This document shows positions 18,037-26,845 of a stretch of 64,000 nt of DNA, in pieces; position 1 is the stretch's first letter; each line of letters starts with the position of its first letter. The translations under genes were made by a program, and so were the position numbers. The stretch is from Saprospiraceae bacterium (GTDB taxonomy: Bacteria; Bacteroidota; Bacteroidia; Chitinophagales; Saprospiraceae). The stretch is taken from positions 290,670-354,669 of the forward strand of contig JAHDGU010000001.1 in assembly GCA_020627535.1 (NCBI GenBank). Direction: 5' to 3'. Below the pieces are notes generated by a model, which saw only the letters and a list, made by a program, of their open reading frames with translations, was not told where the DNA came from and ran no database searches.

Positions 18037-20684
18037 TTGTACTTTGTACAGTCCTTGTTGTGCTTCCACTGGGTGCACAAGTTGCATTTGAACTTGACTC
18101 ATATGCTGATCTCCAGAGAGAGCTCAGACGTCTTGAGATATCAGAGCTTGATTTCTACTATGGCTTGCGCCAAAAAGGAATCGATCCGGATAGGATCAAT
18201 CTCAATGATCCTCAGCAGCTCACACAACTAGAGCCTGTCATCCTTGAACTCTTGACAGAGTTGCAAGTGGATGAACCAAAAACTGAGGCAAATCTCAGTG
18301 ATACCCTCGAGCTTCCCATAGAAGAAGAAATTTTAGAAACTGATCAGCTCGAAACTGAGCCTGAGATCGAAGAGACCCCTGATTCCCTCAGAATCTACGG
18401 ACACCACTATTTTCAAGAGGATAAGATCTCTGTCTTTACTTCACCATCAGGGATACAACCGAGCGAAGACTACATCGTCGGGCCCGGAGATAAGCTCAAT
18501 GTCTCCCTCTGGGGTGCGTCTCGACTAGACAAGCTCCTCGAAGTAAAGCCTAATGGCTATATCAATCTGGCCAGTCCTCCAATCAGGACTTATGTCAAAG
18601 GGCTCAGTCTAGCTCAGGTCAAGGAAGCTGTCAAGAAGAATCTCAGGCAGTACTACAGTTTTAGAGATGATGAGTACAGCTTGAGTCTCAGTGCTGCTAG
18701 AAGTATTCGCGTAAGTGTATATGGTGAGGTCAAGAGAGTAGGGACCATCAGTATCCCTGCCACCAATACGGCCCTCAGCGCCCTAGCTGCAGCAGGAGGC
18801 CCTACAGAGCTAGGTAGTCTGAGGGAGATCAAAATCGTTTCTGGAGGAGAGGTGTCGAGTTTTGACTTCTATAAGTTTCTCGACAACCCAGAAGGGCAAA
18901 AAGAAGTGTATCTCCAAGACGATGCTATCATTCAGGTGCCTGTGAGTAGGATACGGGTTCATGCACTTGGTGCCATCAGAAGACAAGGTTTCTACGATCT
19001 TAAGAGCTCAGAAGACTTGAGGGATCTTGTGGGCTATGCAGGTGGACTGAGTCCAGACGCATATCGATCTCAGATCGTCATATCCCGCATAGAGTCAAAT
19101 AAACGTGTGCAGATTGATGCTAATGTAGACAGAGGAGTCAATCTATCACTGCGCAACGGGGATGTTGTCAATGTGCCTGTAGTGCCTGATATTACAGAAA
19201 ATACTGTAGAGATCTCTGGAGCAGTATACAAAGAAGGTGTCTACCAGCTGACTCGTGGCATGACGGTCAGAGAACTCATCAATAAAGCGGGTTTTACAAG
19301 TGGTACAAGGAGAGATTTGGCATTCATGGAGCGCCTCAGACCCGACGGACTCTTGGATTATACCAAGTTGTCCTTGGTGGATTTGGAAAACTCTGCTGAT
19401 GGCAAGATTCCTTTGCAAGGTGGAGACCGCTTGATCATATATGGTCTAGATCAGTTTGTTGACCAAGGCACTTTTGTGATCTATGGTGCCGTGAGAGACT
19501 CTGGAACTTTCAATATCGACCAGAGTAGATCGCTGTCTATTTCAGATGCTATGACCATGGCTGGTGGAAGCACAGAGAAGGCTAGTGGACTCATTTTTGT
19601 CAAGAGAATCAATACAGCTGATAATCGCAAAAGCGACTATATCAGGCTATCCTTTGATCAAAATGATGTAGTAGGAGACGATATTCCCATTCTTACTGGA
19701 GATTCCATCTACGTAGAAGATGGCACATTATATTATGCTGGAGCTTTTGTAGAGATTGATGGTGAGGTCAATGCACCTGGTAGATTTGATTATGATCCGA
19801 GCATGACCGTACAAGATCTCATATATCTTGCATCAGGATTTACAGAAGCCGCCGCGCGCAACAGGGTTGATATTTATAGACTCTTACAGGAACCCAATGC
19901 TCCTACACGGACCATTTCTGAATCTGTAATACTCACAGACGGGCTCAATGATGACCAAAATCTAGAACTCGAGCCTTATGATCGCATTATCGTCAGAAGT
20001 GTAGAGGCTTACGAATTGCAAAAGATGGTCGAGATTAGGGGCGAAGTAGCTTTCCCCGGGCCTTACGGTATCATCAAGGACAATCAGCGAATTTCAGATC
20101 TGATCAAGATGGCTGGTGGCCTGACGCCAGAAGCATTTCCTGCCGCAGCCACCCTCGAGCGCCTCGAAGACAGTGTGGGCTTCGTCGTCATGCGACTGGA
20201 TGACGTCATGGAAAAATCCAAGACCCGATTCGACTATTACCTCAAAGAAGGGGATGTCATCACGATCCCTAAGAAGAAGAACTTGGTGTCTATATCTGGG
20301 GCCGTCAACGCCACAGAGTTATATCCTTCCAAGTTTATCAATCCTGGAAATAGTATTAAGGTGCCACACCACCAGGCGAAGACCGCCAAGTTCTATCTCA
20401 ATGAATATGCTGCTGGAGTTTCTTCTGTCGCTGACAAGAAGCTCATCACCGTAGAGCACGCCAATGGCCAAATCCAAAGCGTCAAAAAGGTTCTGTTTTT
20501 CCGTACATATCCTCCGGTGTATGAGGGAAGCCATATCAAGGTGGGCTACAAAAAACCTGACCCACCCAAAGAGGAAAGACAAAAAGATCCCGTCAACTGG
20601 GGTGAAGTCGTAGGTCAGACCTTGGCACAGGCGACTGCTGTCCTATCTCTGATCTTGCTTGCCCGCGAACTCAGAAGCGAATAA
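17949..20684 (+). CDS. Polysaccharide export protein with multiple SLBB domains (Wza-like)
   Basis: Up to 911 residues. A signal-like hydrophobic segment ([17 protein letters not shown]) is followed by an acidic linker, the polysaccharide-export domain DYIVGPGDKLNVSLWG near residue 175 and six SLBB repeats, each with a G-x-V...G-x-Y/F strand pair and a [AM]GG or similar turn (for example GEVNAPGRFDYDPSMTVQDL). A C-terminal helix (VLSLILLAREL) may anchor it. It would form an outer-membrane export channel. The only in-frame conventional start is GTG 17949, inside rfbB, giving an unusual 88-base overlap; the true start remains uncertain. Confidence 0.85.
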   Translation: MVFGKSRLARQCDKWCLPRLLRVHVSRCLIVLCTVLVVLPLGAQVAFELDSYADLQRELRRLEISELDFYYGLRQKGIDPDRINLNDPQQLTQLEPVILELLTELQVDEPKTEANLSDTLELPIEEEILETDQLETEPEIEETPDSLRIYGHHYFQEDKISVFTSPSGIQPSEDYIVGPGDKLNVSLWGASRLDKLLEVKPNGYINLASPPIRTYVKGLSLAQVKEAVKKNLRQYYSFRDDEYSLSLSAARSIRVSVYGEVKRVGTISIPATNTALSALAAAGGPTELGSLREIKIVSGGEVSSFDFYKFLDNPEGQKEVYLQDDAIIQVPVSRIRVHALGAIRRQGFYDLKSSEDLRDLVGYAGGLSPDAYRSQIVISRIESNKRVQIDANVDRGVNLSLRNGDVVNVPVVPDITENTVEISGAVYKEGVYQLTRGMTVRELINKAGFTSGTRRDLAFMERLRPDGLLDYTKLSLVDLENSADGKIPLQGGDRLIIYGLDQFVDQGTFVIYGAVRDSGTFNIDQSRSLSISDAMTMAGGSTEKASGLIFVKRINTADNRKSDYIRLSFDQNDVVGDDIPILTGDSIYVEDGTLYYAGAFVEIDGEVNAPGRFDYDPSMTVQDLIYLASGFTEAAARNRVDIYRLLQEPNAPTRTISESVILTDGLNDDQNLELEPYDRIIVRSVEAYELQKMVEIRGEVAFPGPYGIIKDNQRISDLIKMAGGLTPEAFPAAATLERLEDSVGFVVMRLDDVMEKSKTRFDYYLKEGDVITIPKKKNLVSISGAVNATELYPSKFINPGNSIKVPHHQAKTAKFYLNEYAAGVSSVADKKLITVEHANGQIQSVKKVLFFRTYPPVYEGSHIKVGYKKPDPPKEERQKDPVNWGEVVGQTLAQATAVLSLILLARELRSE

Positions 20685-20710
20685 TACGGTCATCTGTCTC
20701 TATGCTCGGA

Positions 20711-21898
20711 CTATGTCGTCAGTGCTGTGAGTCCAGGTAATTCTTTTCCCTCTAGGAACTCAAGCATCGCTCCACCTCCACTAGAGATAAAACTCACCTG
20801 ATCAGCGAGACCGCTAGCATTGATGGCGGCGACACTATCTCCTCCACCTACGAGTGAAAATCCTCCATTCCTATCCACCTCAGCGATGGCTTGAGCGACC
20901 GCGAAGCTCCCTTTCGCAAAGCTTGGCATCTCAAAGACTCCCATAGGGCCATTCCAAAATACGGTCTTGGACGCTTTGATGATGTCACCGTAGGCTGCAG
21001 AAGCCTGAGGGCCAATATCGAGTCCCATATACCCATCTGGAATCATATCACTATTGACGATCAGTGTGTCGGCCTCATTGGCGAAGGCGTTGGCCGTAAC
21101 ACTGTCCACAGGTAGGTGGATTTTCGTAGATTTTCTTTCGGCTTTCGCCAAAATGTCTAGAGCCAAATCCAGTTTGTCATCCTCGACGAGAGAATTAGCC
21201 ACCTTGCCTCCTCGTGCTTTGATGAAGGTATAAGCCATAGCACCACCGATGAGTAAGTGATCACATCGATCCATGAGCGTCTCGATAATCCCTATTTTGT
21301 CAGTGACTTTTGCTCCACCTATGATAGCTGTGATTGGCGACTCTTTGCTGTCCAGAAGCTTTTTGGCGAAAGCCAGCTCACTTTCCATCAAAAGACCAAT
21401 CGCTCGCTGATCCGCTGCGAAGTACTCTGCAATTGTAGCTGTGGACGCGTGCCGACGATGAGCTGTTCCAAATGCATCGTTAATGTAGACCTCTCCAAAT
21501 CCAGCTAAGCGTTGAGCAAATTTTTCGTCCCCTTTTGATTCTCCGGCATCAAAGCGCGTATTCTCGAGGAGGAAGAGGCCAATATCGGGAATTTCTTCGT
21601 CGTGCTGAAGAAGAGCTACCTGTTTGCCTAGAAGTTCGGAGAGATAGGAAGCGACCGGTGCCAATGAAAATTTCTTGATGTCAATACTCCCATCCGCGAG
21701 GCGTTTTTTTTGTGGTCGGCCCAGATGTGACATCATCACTATGCATTCACTATGCTGCATGGCGTACTTTATCGTCGGCAGTGCCAATCTAATTCGCGTG
21801 TCGTCGGTAATGGCTTGATGACCATCCATCGGGACATTGAAGTCTAGACGCATCAAGATGCGCTTGTCCTTGAGCTCGAGCTCCTTGATCGTATACAT
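20711..21898 (-). CDS. pgk: Phosphoglycerate kinase
   Basis: 395 residues, normal length. RLDFNVPM near the start, SHLGRP, the ADP-site GGAKVTDKIG, NGPMGVFE and C-terminal GGGDSVAAI are all present. It transfers phosphate from 1,3-bisphosphoglycerate to ADP in glycolysis. It is 4 bases after gapA, so the two consecutive glycolytic steps are co-transcribed. Two copies of the GCGAAAGC element lie inside this gene, in opposite orientation. Confidence 0.97.
   Translation of the reverse strand: MYTIKELELKDKRILMRLDFNVPMDGHQAITDDTRIRLALPTIKYAMQHSECIVMMSHLGRPQKKRLADGSIDIKKFSLAPVASYLSELLGKQVALLQHDEEIPDIGLFLLENTRFDAGESKGDEKFAQRLAGFGEVYINDAFGTAHRRHASTATIAEYFAADQRAIGLLMESELAFAKKLLDSKESPITAIIGGAKVTDKIGIIETLMDRCDHLLIGGAMAYTFIKARGGKVANSLVEDDKLDLALDILAKAERKSTKIHLPVDSVTANAFANEADTLIVNSDMIPDGYMGLDIGPQASAAYGDIIKASKTVFWNGPMGVFEMPSFAKGSFAVAQAIAEVDRNGGFSLVGGGDSVAAINASGLADQVSFISSGGGAMLEFLEGKELPGLTALTT
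21140..21155 (+). repeat. GCGAAAGC mini-hairpin element
   Basis: GGCTTTCGCCAAAATG, perfect consensus, antisense in pgk (DILAKAE). It lies 220 bases from the oppositely oriented copy at 21359. Confidence 0.8.
21359..21375 (-). repeat. GCGAAAGC mini-hairpin element
   Basis: CTTTTTGGCGAAAGCCA: stem TGGC/GCCA, loop GAAA. Sense copy in pgk, read as LAFAKK. Confidence 0.75.
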
Positions 21899-21902
21899 GG
21901 GA

Positions 21903-22892
21903 CTATAGTTTACCGGCCATCTGAGCTAGTCGAGCCGAGTAACCAGCCTCATTGTCATACCAGGACACAATCTTGATCATATTGCCCATCACATCAGTCA
22001 TCAACGAGTCAAATATGCTGCTGTGCGGATTGCCGACAATGTCACTGGATACAATCGGGTCATCTGCATACTGCAGTACTCCAGACATCTGTCCCTCTGC
22101 ATAGGATTTGAAGACCTCATTGATCTCTTCTTTGCTCACAGGATTGTCTACGAGTACGTTGAGCTCGATGAGTGATCCTGTGATGACAGGAACTCTGATT
22201 GCCATCGCAAACATCTTATTGAGGACATTAGGGTATACCTTGCCAACAGCTTTTGCTGCGCCAGTACTTGTAGGCACGATATTGAAAGCAGCTGCTCTAG
22301 CTCGACGAAGATCTTTATGCGGAGCGTCTTGGATCCTTTGGTCAGCCGTGTAGGCGTGAGTAGTCGTGAGAGAACCCATCTGGAAGCCCCAGTTCTCATC
22401 GACGATTCTGCATACAGGTGCAAGACAGTTGGTCGTGCATGATGCATTGGATACTATCAGGTCATCTGCGCCTAGATCGCCATCATTCACGCCCATGACG
22501 ATGGTCTTGATTTCAGCACTCTTGGCTGGTGCACTGAGCAATACTTTTTTACAGCCAGCATCAAGATGTTTCTGGGCCCCTTCTGATGTAAGGAATCTAC
22601 CTGTGCATTCGAGAACTGTGTCTACGCCTAGATCTGACCAGGGTAGGCTGCTTGGATCTGGATTTGAGTAACAAGGAATCGCCTTGCCATTGACATATAT
22701 GTGGTCTGCATCCGCAGATACAGTGCCGGAAAATGAGCCCTGTGCACTATCATACTTCAGGAGATGCGCCAGTGTGCTATTATCGGTAAGATCGTTGATC
22801 GCTACCACTTCAATATTGGAATTTTGGAGTAGGTTTCTGAAGCTCAATCTCCCGATACGTCCAAAGCCGTTAATTGCTACGCGTTTTGCCAT
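21903..22892 (-). CDS. gapA: Glyceraldehyde-3-phosphate dehydrogenase, type I
   Basis: 329 residues from ATG 22892 (MAKRVAINGFGRIGR); the in-frame upstream start at 22931 would add 13 unconserved residues and overlap the probable promoter. Catalytic Cys in SNASCTTNCLAP, His in the THAYTADQRI region, and PTSTGAAKAVGKVYP are present. It makes 1,3-bisphosphoglycerate with NAD. First gene of the gapA-pgk operon. Confidence 0.97.
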   Translation of the reverse strand: MAKRVAINGFGRIGRLSFRNLLQNSNIEVVAINDLTDNSTLAHLLKYDSAQGSFSGTVSADADHIYVNGKAIPCYSNPDPSSLPWSDLGVDTVLECTGRFLTSEGAQKHLDAGCKKVLLSAPAKSAEIKTIVMGVNDGDLGADDLIVSNASCTTNCLAPVCRIVDENWGFQMGSLTTTHAYTADQRIQDAPHKDLRRARAAAFNIVPTSTGAAKAVGKVYPNVLNKMFAMAIRVPVITGSLIELNVLVDNPVSKEEINEVFKSYAEGQMSGVLQYADDPIVSSDIVGNPHSSIFDSLMTDVMGNMIKIVSWYDNEAGYSARLAQMAGKL

Positions 22893-22928
22893 TGTTCTTG
22901 TTGTTTTTGTCGATAAAAATTCGAGGCA

Positions 22929-22936
22929 CAAAAGTA
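22929..22936 (-). promoter_or_regulatory. -7 promoter element of gapA-pgk
   Basis: On the minus strand TACTTTTG matches TAnnTTTG and lies 36 bases before the gapA ATG. A -33 box at the expected distance is unclear. Confidence 0.4.
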
Positions 22937-22985
22937 CACAATGCGACCTTCCTTAGAACTCGATCTTTGAGCTGAAAAAATTGTG

Positions 22986-23015
22986 TTTGAAAAATATGAA
23001 AGGGTGCTATATTTG
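22986..23015 (+). promoter_or_regulatory. Bacteroidota-type promoter of tRNA-Glu
   Basis: TTTG (22986-22989), an 18-base spacer and TATATTTG (23008-23015), an exact match to the -33/-7 consensus TTTG-N17-23-TAnnTTTG. The tRNA starts 40 bases downstream. Confidence 0.7.
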
Positions 23016-23055
23016 CGCCTCGCTGAGAGCAAATATTGCATCATGCGATTGTTTT

Positions 23056-23127
23056 GGCCCGTTCGTCTAGGGGTTAGGACGCCAGGTTTTCATCCTGGTA
23101 GCAGGGGTTCGAATCCCCTACGGGCTA
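23056..23127 (+). tRNA. tRNA-Glu (TTC)
   Basis: Acceptor GGCCCGT pairs with ACGGGCT, the anticodon arm CCAGG-TTTTCAT-CCTGG gives TTC, and the T arm is CAGGG/GGGG-TTCGAAT-CCCCT type. CCA is not encoded. Confidence 0.95.
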
Positions 23128-23132
23128 CTTCC

Positions 23133-23162
23133 AAGGTCACCGATACGGTGACCTTTTTTTTT
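23133..23162 (+). terminator. Intrinsic terminator after tRNA-Glu
   Basis: AAGGTCACCG-ATA-CGGTGACCTT, a perfect 10-bp stem, followed by a T-run. Confidence 0.92.
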
Positions 23163-23476
23163 AGTAGTCACTAAGTCATGGGCTAATTCATACGCCTCAT
23201 TGTGCTGCTCATCACTGGTCAATAGTTCCGTTCTGTACGACAAGCTTCTCACGAATTGGAATTTTAACATTTTGTAATGCAGTTGTGGTTCTTTGAGAAT
23301 TTAAAGAGATTCTTGGCGACTCAAAATATAATTTTGAGCATTGGGTAGGTCGCGGAGAATCTTTCGTATACAGAACATTTTTAATATGTAACAGCTCGTT
23401 AGACCTCTGGTATTCAATAGATTATGTGTTAATTTTAATATGATCTATTTTGATCTTACTTAATCGCCTTGTTGTT
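23163..23476. other. AT-rich gene-free stretch with a small palindrome
   Basis: No gene seen. At 23320-23338 is CTCAAAATATAATTTTGAG, a perfect 8-bp inverted repeat around ATA that is not followed by a T-run and could be an operator for the secreted protein gene starting at 23477. The rest is AT-rich and probably holds its promoter, which I could not assign. Confidence 0.4.
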
Positions 23477-24775
23477 ATGAAACAATCACTACGCACTCTC
23501 GCTTTAGCGAGCGGAATTTTATTTTGTGCGAATTTTTCCTTGTCTGCTCAACTGGTTGATGTTGAGGGTCCGATAAAGATCTCCGCACCGATCAATGCAA
23601 CGACTGCTGATTCTATGCTCGTCATACTCGGTGATGGCACTGTAGCATATCGCATGCTCGATAGCTTGGTCACGATGTCCATCAGCAATGACACCCTTTT
23701 CTTGAGCAATGGAGTATTTATTGTCTTGCCCCCTGATCAAGTGGATGATGCGGACAATGATCCGACCAATGAGGTGGAAACTTGGTCTACACTTGCGGGA
23801 ATTCCTGTTAATATTGATATTGATGCGACTGATGACTTTTCTGGAGACTACAATGATCTGATCAATATGCCGCCGGACTTTGCAGATGGCGATGACGTAG
23901 ACGATGCGGACAATGATCCGACCAATGAGATTGAGACTTGGTCTACTCTAGCGGGTATTCCGGCTGATATTGCAGATGGTGATGACGTTGATGATGCCGA
24001 TAATGATCCGAGTAATGAGATTGAAACCTGGTCGACCTTGGCAGGTATTCCAGCGGACATTTTAGACGGTGATGACGTTGATGATGCCGATAATGATCCG
24101 AGTAATGAGCTACAAATGATTGGTATTTCGGGTGACACTGTCACTCTGGAAAACGGTGGCTACGTTGTGATTGAGGGAATTTCTATGCTGCCTGCACTTG
24201 TTAATGCATTTCTGCAAAGAAATAGTGTTCAAGTGCGACTTGATCTGGGAGAAACACCAATTGAAATATTCAACAGCGGTACACCTCTAGACAGTTTATA
24301 TGGCAAAACGTATCTCGGTGGATTCATTTTTCATTTGGATACAGTATCTGGTGAGGGTATGGTAGTCTCTGGAAATCTCAGTGCTACGGCCAAATGGGGC
24401 TGCTTCCCCACTGATTTGGCAGCTGTTCCAAATGTTACAGGCTCAAATCCTGAAGGCCCGGGTGCTGAAATCGGAGATGGTGCATCTAATACAGATGGAA
24501 TATACAGCGATTGTGGCCAAGCAGGCATAGCTGCCAAACTGGCGCGAGACCACGATGACGGAGTGTCTTGGTACCTGCCATCTATCAAAGAGTTAGTGCA
24601 AATTGACCTTAATCTTCATAATAATGGTCTCGGTGGCCTGGTGAATGGAGTTTACTGGTCTTCGACCGAAAGAAGTAACACAGATGCATGGGTTCGAAAT
24701 TTTCAATTTGATTTGAATCAAACTGGTATTAAGGACAGCTCTACGCGTAGAACAAGAGCTGTGCGATCCTTTTAG
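23477..24775 (+). CDS. Secreted repeat protein with C-terminal Lcl/DUF1566 domain
   Basis: 432 residues from ATG 23477 (MKQSLRTLALASGILFCA..), which gives a normal signal peptide; an ATG at 23450 adds nine residues. An N-terminal beta-rich segment is followed by four copies (first and last divergent or partial) of a 30-residue unit containing DDADNDPTNEIETWSTLAG. The C-terminal 170 residues form a Lcl/DUF1566-type domain with SWYLPSIKELVQIDLNL, GVYWSSTERSNTDAWVRNF and a final RRTRAVRSF. Such proteins are surface or fibre proteins. No T9SS sorting domain is seen. Confidence 0.8.
   Translation: MKQSLRTLALASGILFCANFSLSAQLVDVEGPIKISAPINATTADSMLVILGDGTVAYRMLDSLVTMSISNDTLFLSNGVFIVLPPDQVDDADNDPTNEVETWSTLAGIPVNIDIDATDDFSGDYNDLINMPPDFADGDDVDDADNDPTNEIETWSTLAGIPADIADGDDVDDADNDPSNEIETWSTLAGIPADILDGDDVDDADNDPSNELQMIGISGDTVTLENGGYVVIEGISMLPALVNAFLQRNSVQVRLDLGETPIEIFNSGTPLDSLYGKTYLGGFIFHLDTVSGEGMVVSGNLSATAKWGCFPTDLAAVPNVTGSNPEGPGAEIGDGASNTDGIYSDCGQAGIAAKLARDHDDGVSWYLPSIKELVQIDLNLHNNGLGGLVNGVYWSSTERSNTDAWVRNFQFDLNQTGIKDSSTRRTRAVRSF
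23885..24112 (+). repeat. 90-bp in-frame tandem repeat
   Basis: Units at 23885-23974 and 23975-24064 and a partial unit at 24065-24112, all in frame; a diverged unit lies at 23741-23806. The later units are nearly identical at DNA level (GATGACGTTGATGATGCCGA is shared), which indicates recent duplication or gene conversion. Confidence 0.85.
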
Positions 24776-24856
24776 CAGCCACTATTGACGATACTTGACA
24801 GCAAAATGTCGCGGTAGGCACTTGATCATGTTGTTCAAGTGCCTATTTTAGTTTCT

Positions 24857-26545
24857 ATGAAGAAGAATTCCCTTGCTACTTTGTGCCTGGCCATGCTAGG
24901 ACTGGTCCTGTCATTTGTTTCTAGAGCACAAGACGCACGCCTTCAAGGTAGACCAGTAGAGCCACAAGCCTATCATCTATCATTGCTCAAAATGCTAGAT
25001 GGGCATAAGGTGACCCTCAAGTATCGACTTTCTAGTAGTGAAGAAATGATCGGTCTATTGATTGATCTATCTGGCCTTGATCGAATCGTCATCAGGCATG
25101 GGAAGACACATGAAGTCATCAGTTCCAAAAGGAGTCAGGGAGCAGGCTCTCTTCTGCTAGGCCCATATGAGACCAATGATCTAGCCATAGAGCTATATGG
25201 AGAAAGCGTTGGTGAAAAAAATATTACCCAAGTATACTCCTGGAAGCGAAAACTGACGGGATTTGGCACAAGCCTGGAGTGCCATATCAACTCCATCTGT
25301 GATGAGAGACTAGACGATCAGAAGCGATCTTCCTGTCGCATCATGATGGTAATGGAAGAAGGTATTGTCACTTGCAGTGGAGCTCTCGTCAATAACACTG
25401 AAGAAGACCAAAAGGCCTATGTCTTGAGCGCTTATCACTGTGAAGATGGTTTTACGCCGCGCTACGAAGATTGGCGGTTCGATTTCTTATATGCTTCTGA
25501 TTCTTGTGAGAGCCCGATGGAGGAGCCAGAGCCTATTTCTCTGATGTCATGTACAAAGCGAGCTGGGCATCCTGATTCTGATTTTCTCTTGGTAGAGATT
25601 TCAGAACCAATACCTGGAGATGCAGGACTTTACTTTTCTGGATGGGATCGTAGAGATCTCTATTTTCCTGATGCCACTGGATTGATACATCATCCATCAG
25701 GCGATATTCGTAAGGTGAGCTTTGCCGCTGATAGTGTCCAGCTGATCACGCAGAGTCTGGACTGGGAGAATGATGTCACCACACCGCCCAATTCTCATAT
25801 TCGCAATCGAATGAATGAAGGCACACAAGAGCCAGGTTCATCCGGTAGTCCTCTTTACGATGCAGATGGGCATATCATCGGGCAACTGCACGGTGGTACA
25901 TCGGAGTGCACATTTTTCACAAGTGTAGGTAGATATGGACGACTGCACACGAGTTGGGATGTACGAGCTGCCAAGGATTCACAGTTGTTGCATTGGCTTG
26001 ATCCCGTGGGACTTGATACCAGCGTTTGGGATGGTGCTTATCAGCGTCCTCCTGATAGTGCTGCAATCTCAGGCACAGTATTGGATTTCATCGATAGGCC
26101 AGTTGCTCTGGTCGAAGTATTTCTCTTGGATGGTTTGGATACGATCATGCAGACTGAGACCAATAAAGAAGGCAAGTTTCGATTTGATCGTGTGGAAGAG
26201 GGTAGGAGCTACACACTTTTTTTGCGGAAGCTCATCAATCCTCTGAATGGCATTTCCACGATCGATCTGATCCGGATACAACAACATCTGCTCGGATTGA
26301 GGGTGATTGAAGAACAACATCTACTTGACGCAGCTGATTTTAATGGAAGTCAAAGCATCACTGCTTTTGATCTTGTCTCCATGCGCCTAGCATTACTCGG
26401 TAGGCCAACTGCAGGACTGAGAGATTCTTGGATTTTATATCCGCGTATTTTGGAACTGGATAGGCTCGACGAGTCAATCCTAGACCTAGAGTTCAGGGCA
26501 CAGAAGACAGGTGATCTTGACTACTCTGCTGATCCTTGTCAGTAA
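24857..26545 (+). CDS. Secreted trypsin-like (lysyl endopeptidase-type) serine protease with dockerin-like tail
   Basis: 562 residues from ATG 24857 (signal peptide MKKNSLATLCLAMLGLVLSF). The protease domain (about 120-370) has the triad His in LSAYHCEDG, Asp in DSDFLLVEI and Ser in QEPGSSGSPLYD, and Cys pairs typical of Achromobacter protease I. A carboxypeptidase-regulatory-like domain follows (SGTVLDFIDRPVALVEVF), then a dockerin-like pair of calcium loops (STIDLIRIQQHLLG, SITAFDLVSMRLALLG). The end FRAQKTGDLDYSA is the usual close of this module. A T9SS domain is lacking, so the C-terminus may be shortened. Confidence 0.85.
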   Translation: MKKNSLATLCLAMLGLVLSFVSRAQDARLQGRPVEPQAYHLSLLKMLDGHKVTLKYRLSSSEEMIGLLIDLSGLDRIVIRHGKTHEVISSKRSQGAGSLLLGPYETNDLAIELYGESVGEKNITQVYSWKRKLTGFGTSLECHINSICDERLDDQKRSSCRIMMVMEEGIVTCSGALVNNTEEDQKAYVLSAYHCEDGFTPRYEDWRFDFLYASDSCESPMEEPEPISLMSCTKRAGHPDSDFLLVEISEPIPGDAGLYFSGWDRRDLYFPDATGLIHHPSGDIRKVSFAADSVQLITQSLDWENDVTTPPNSHIRNRMNEGTQEPGSSGSPLYDADGHIIGQLHGGTSECTFFTSVGRYGRLHTSWDVRAAKDSQLLHWLDPVGLDTSVWDGAYQRPPDSAAISGTVLDFIDRPVALVEVFLLDGLDTIMQTETNKEGKFRFDRVEEGRSYTLFLRKLINPLNGISTIDLIRIQQHLLGLRVIEEQHLLDAADFNGSQSITAFDLVSMRLALLGRPTAGLRDSWILYPRILELDRLDESILDLEFRAQKTGDLDYSADPCQ

Positions 26546-26580
26546 ACTCTTCTCTTGAACAGACCTGTTGAGAACTGTAT

Positions 26581-26837
26581 CTATGACTTCGATTGGATAT
26601 ACCATGTAGGCTTATCATCCAATCCTTTCCAAAAGATTGCCAGGCCAGTACATGACGAATTCAGACATTCAAAAATGTGCAGGAAATCTCGATAATTAAT
26701 TTTGACCTCTCCAGAGTCATCTAAGAACTCAATGGAGGGGAATCATCTCGAATCATCAACCATTCATGCCTATTGGGGATACTGCCACTGATGTGAGCAT
26801 GCCCAGTTTCACAATATGGACACTTGTTCTTTGCCAT
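26581..26837 (-). pseudogene. Frameshifted small zinc-ribbon-like protein gene downstream of ftsY
   Basis: An ATG at 26837, 8 bases after the ftsY stop, opens MAKNKCPYCETGHAHISG and runs to a stop at 26721. If one base is added to the G-run at 26737-26740 (C-run on the coding strand), the frame continues to a stop at 26581 with residues such as VKINYRDFLHIFECLNSSC and GLAIFWKGLDDKPTWYIQ. The joined product of 85 residues has CPYC plus a second C-x4-C, like a small zinc ribbon. Either a real frameshift mutation or a homopolymer sequencing error; family not recognised. Confidence 0.5.
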
Positions 26838-26845
26838 TCCGCGTC

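Noticed and set aside
23741-24112. CRISPR-like array
   Set aside because: The repeats are in-frame coding units without spacers of constant length, and no cas gene is near.
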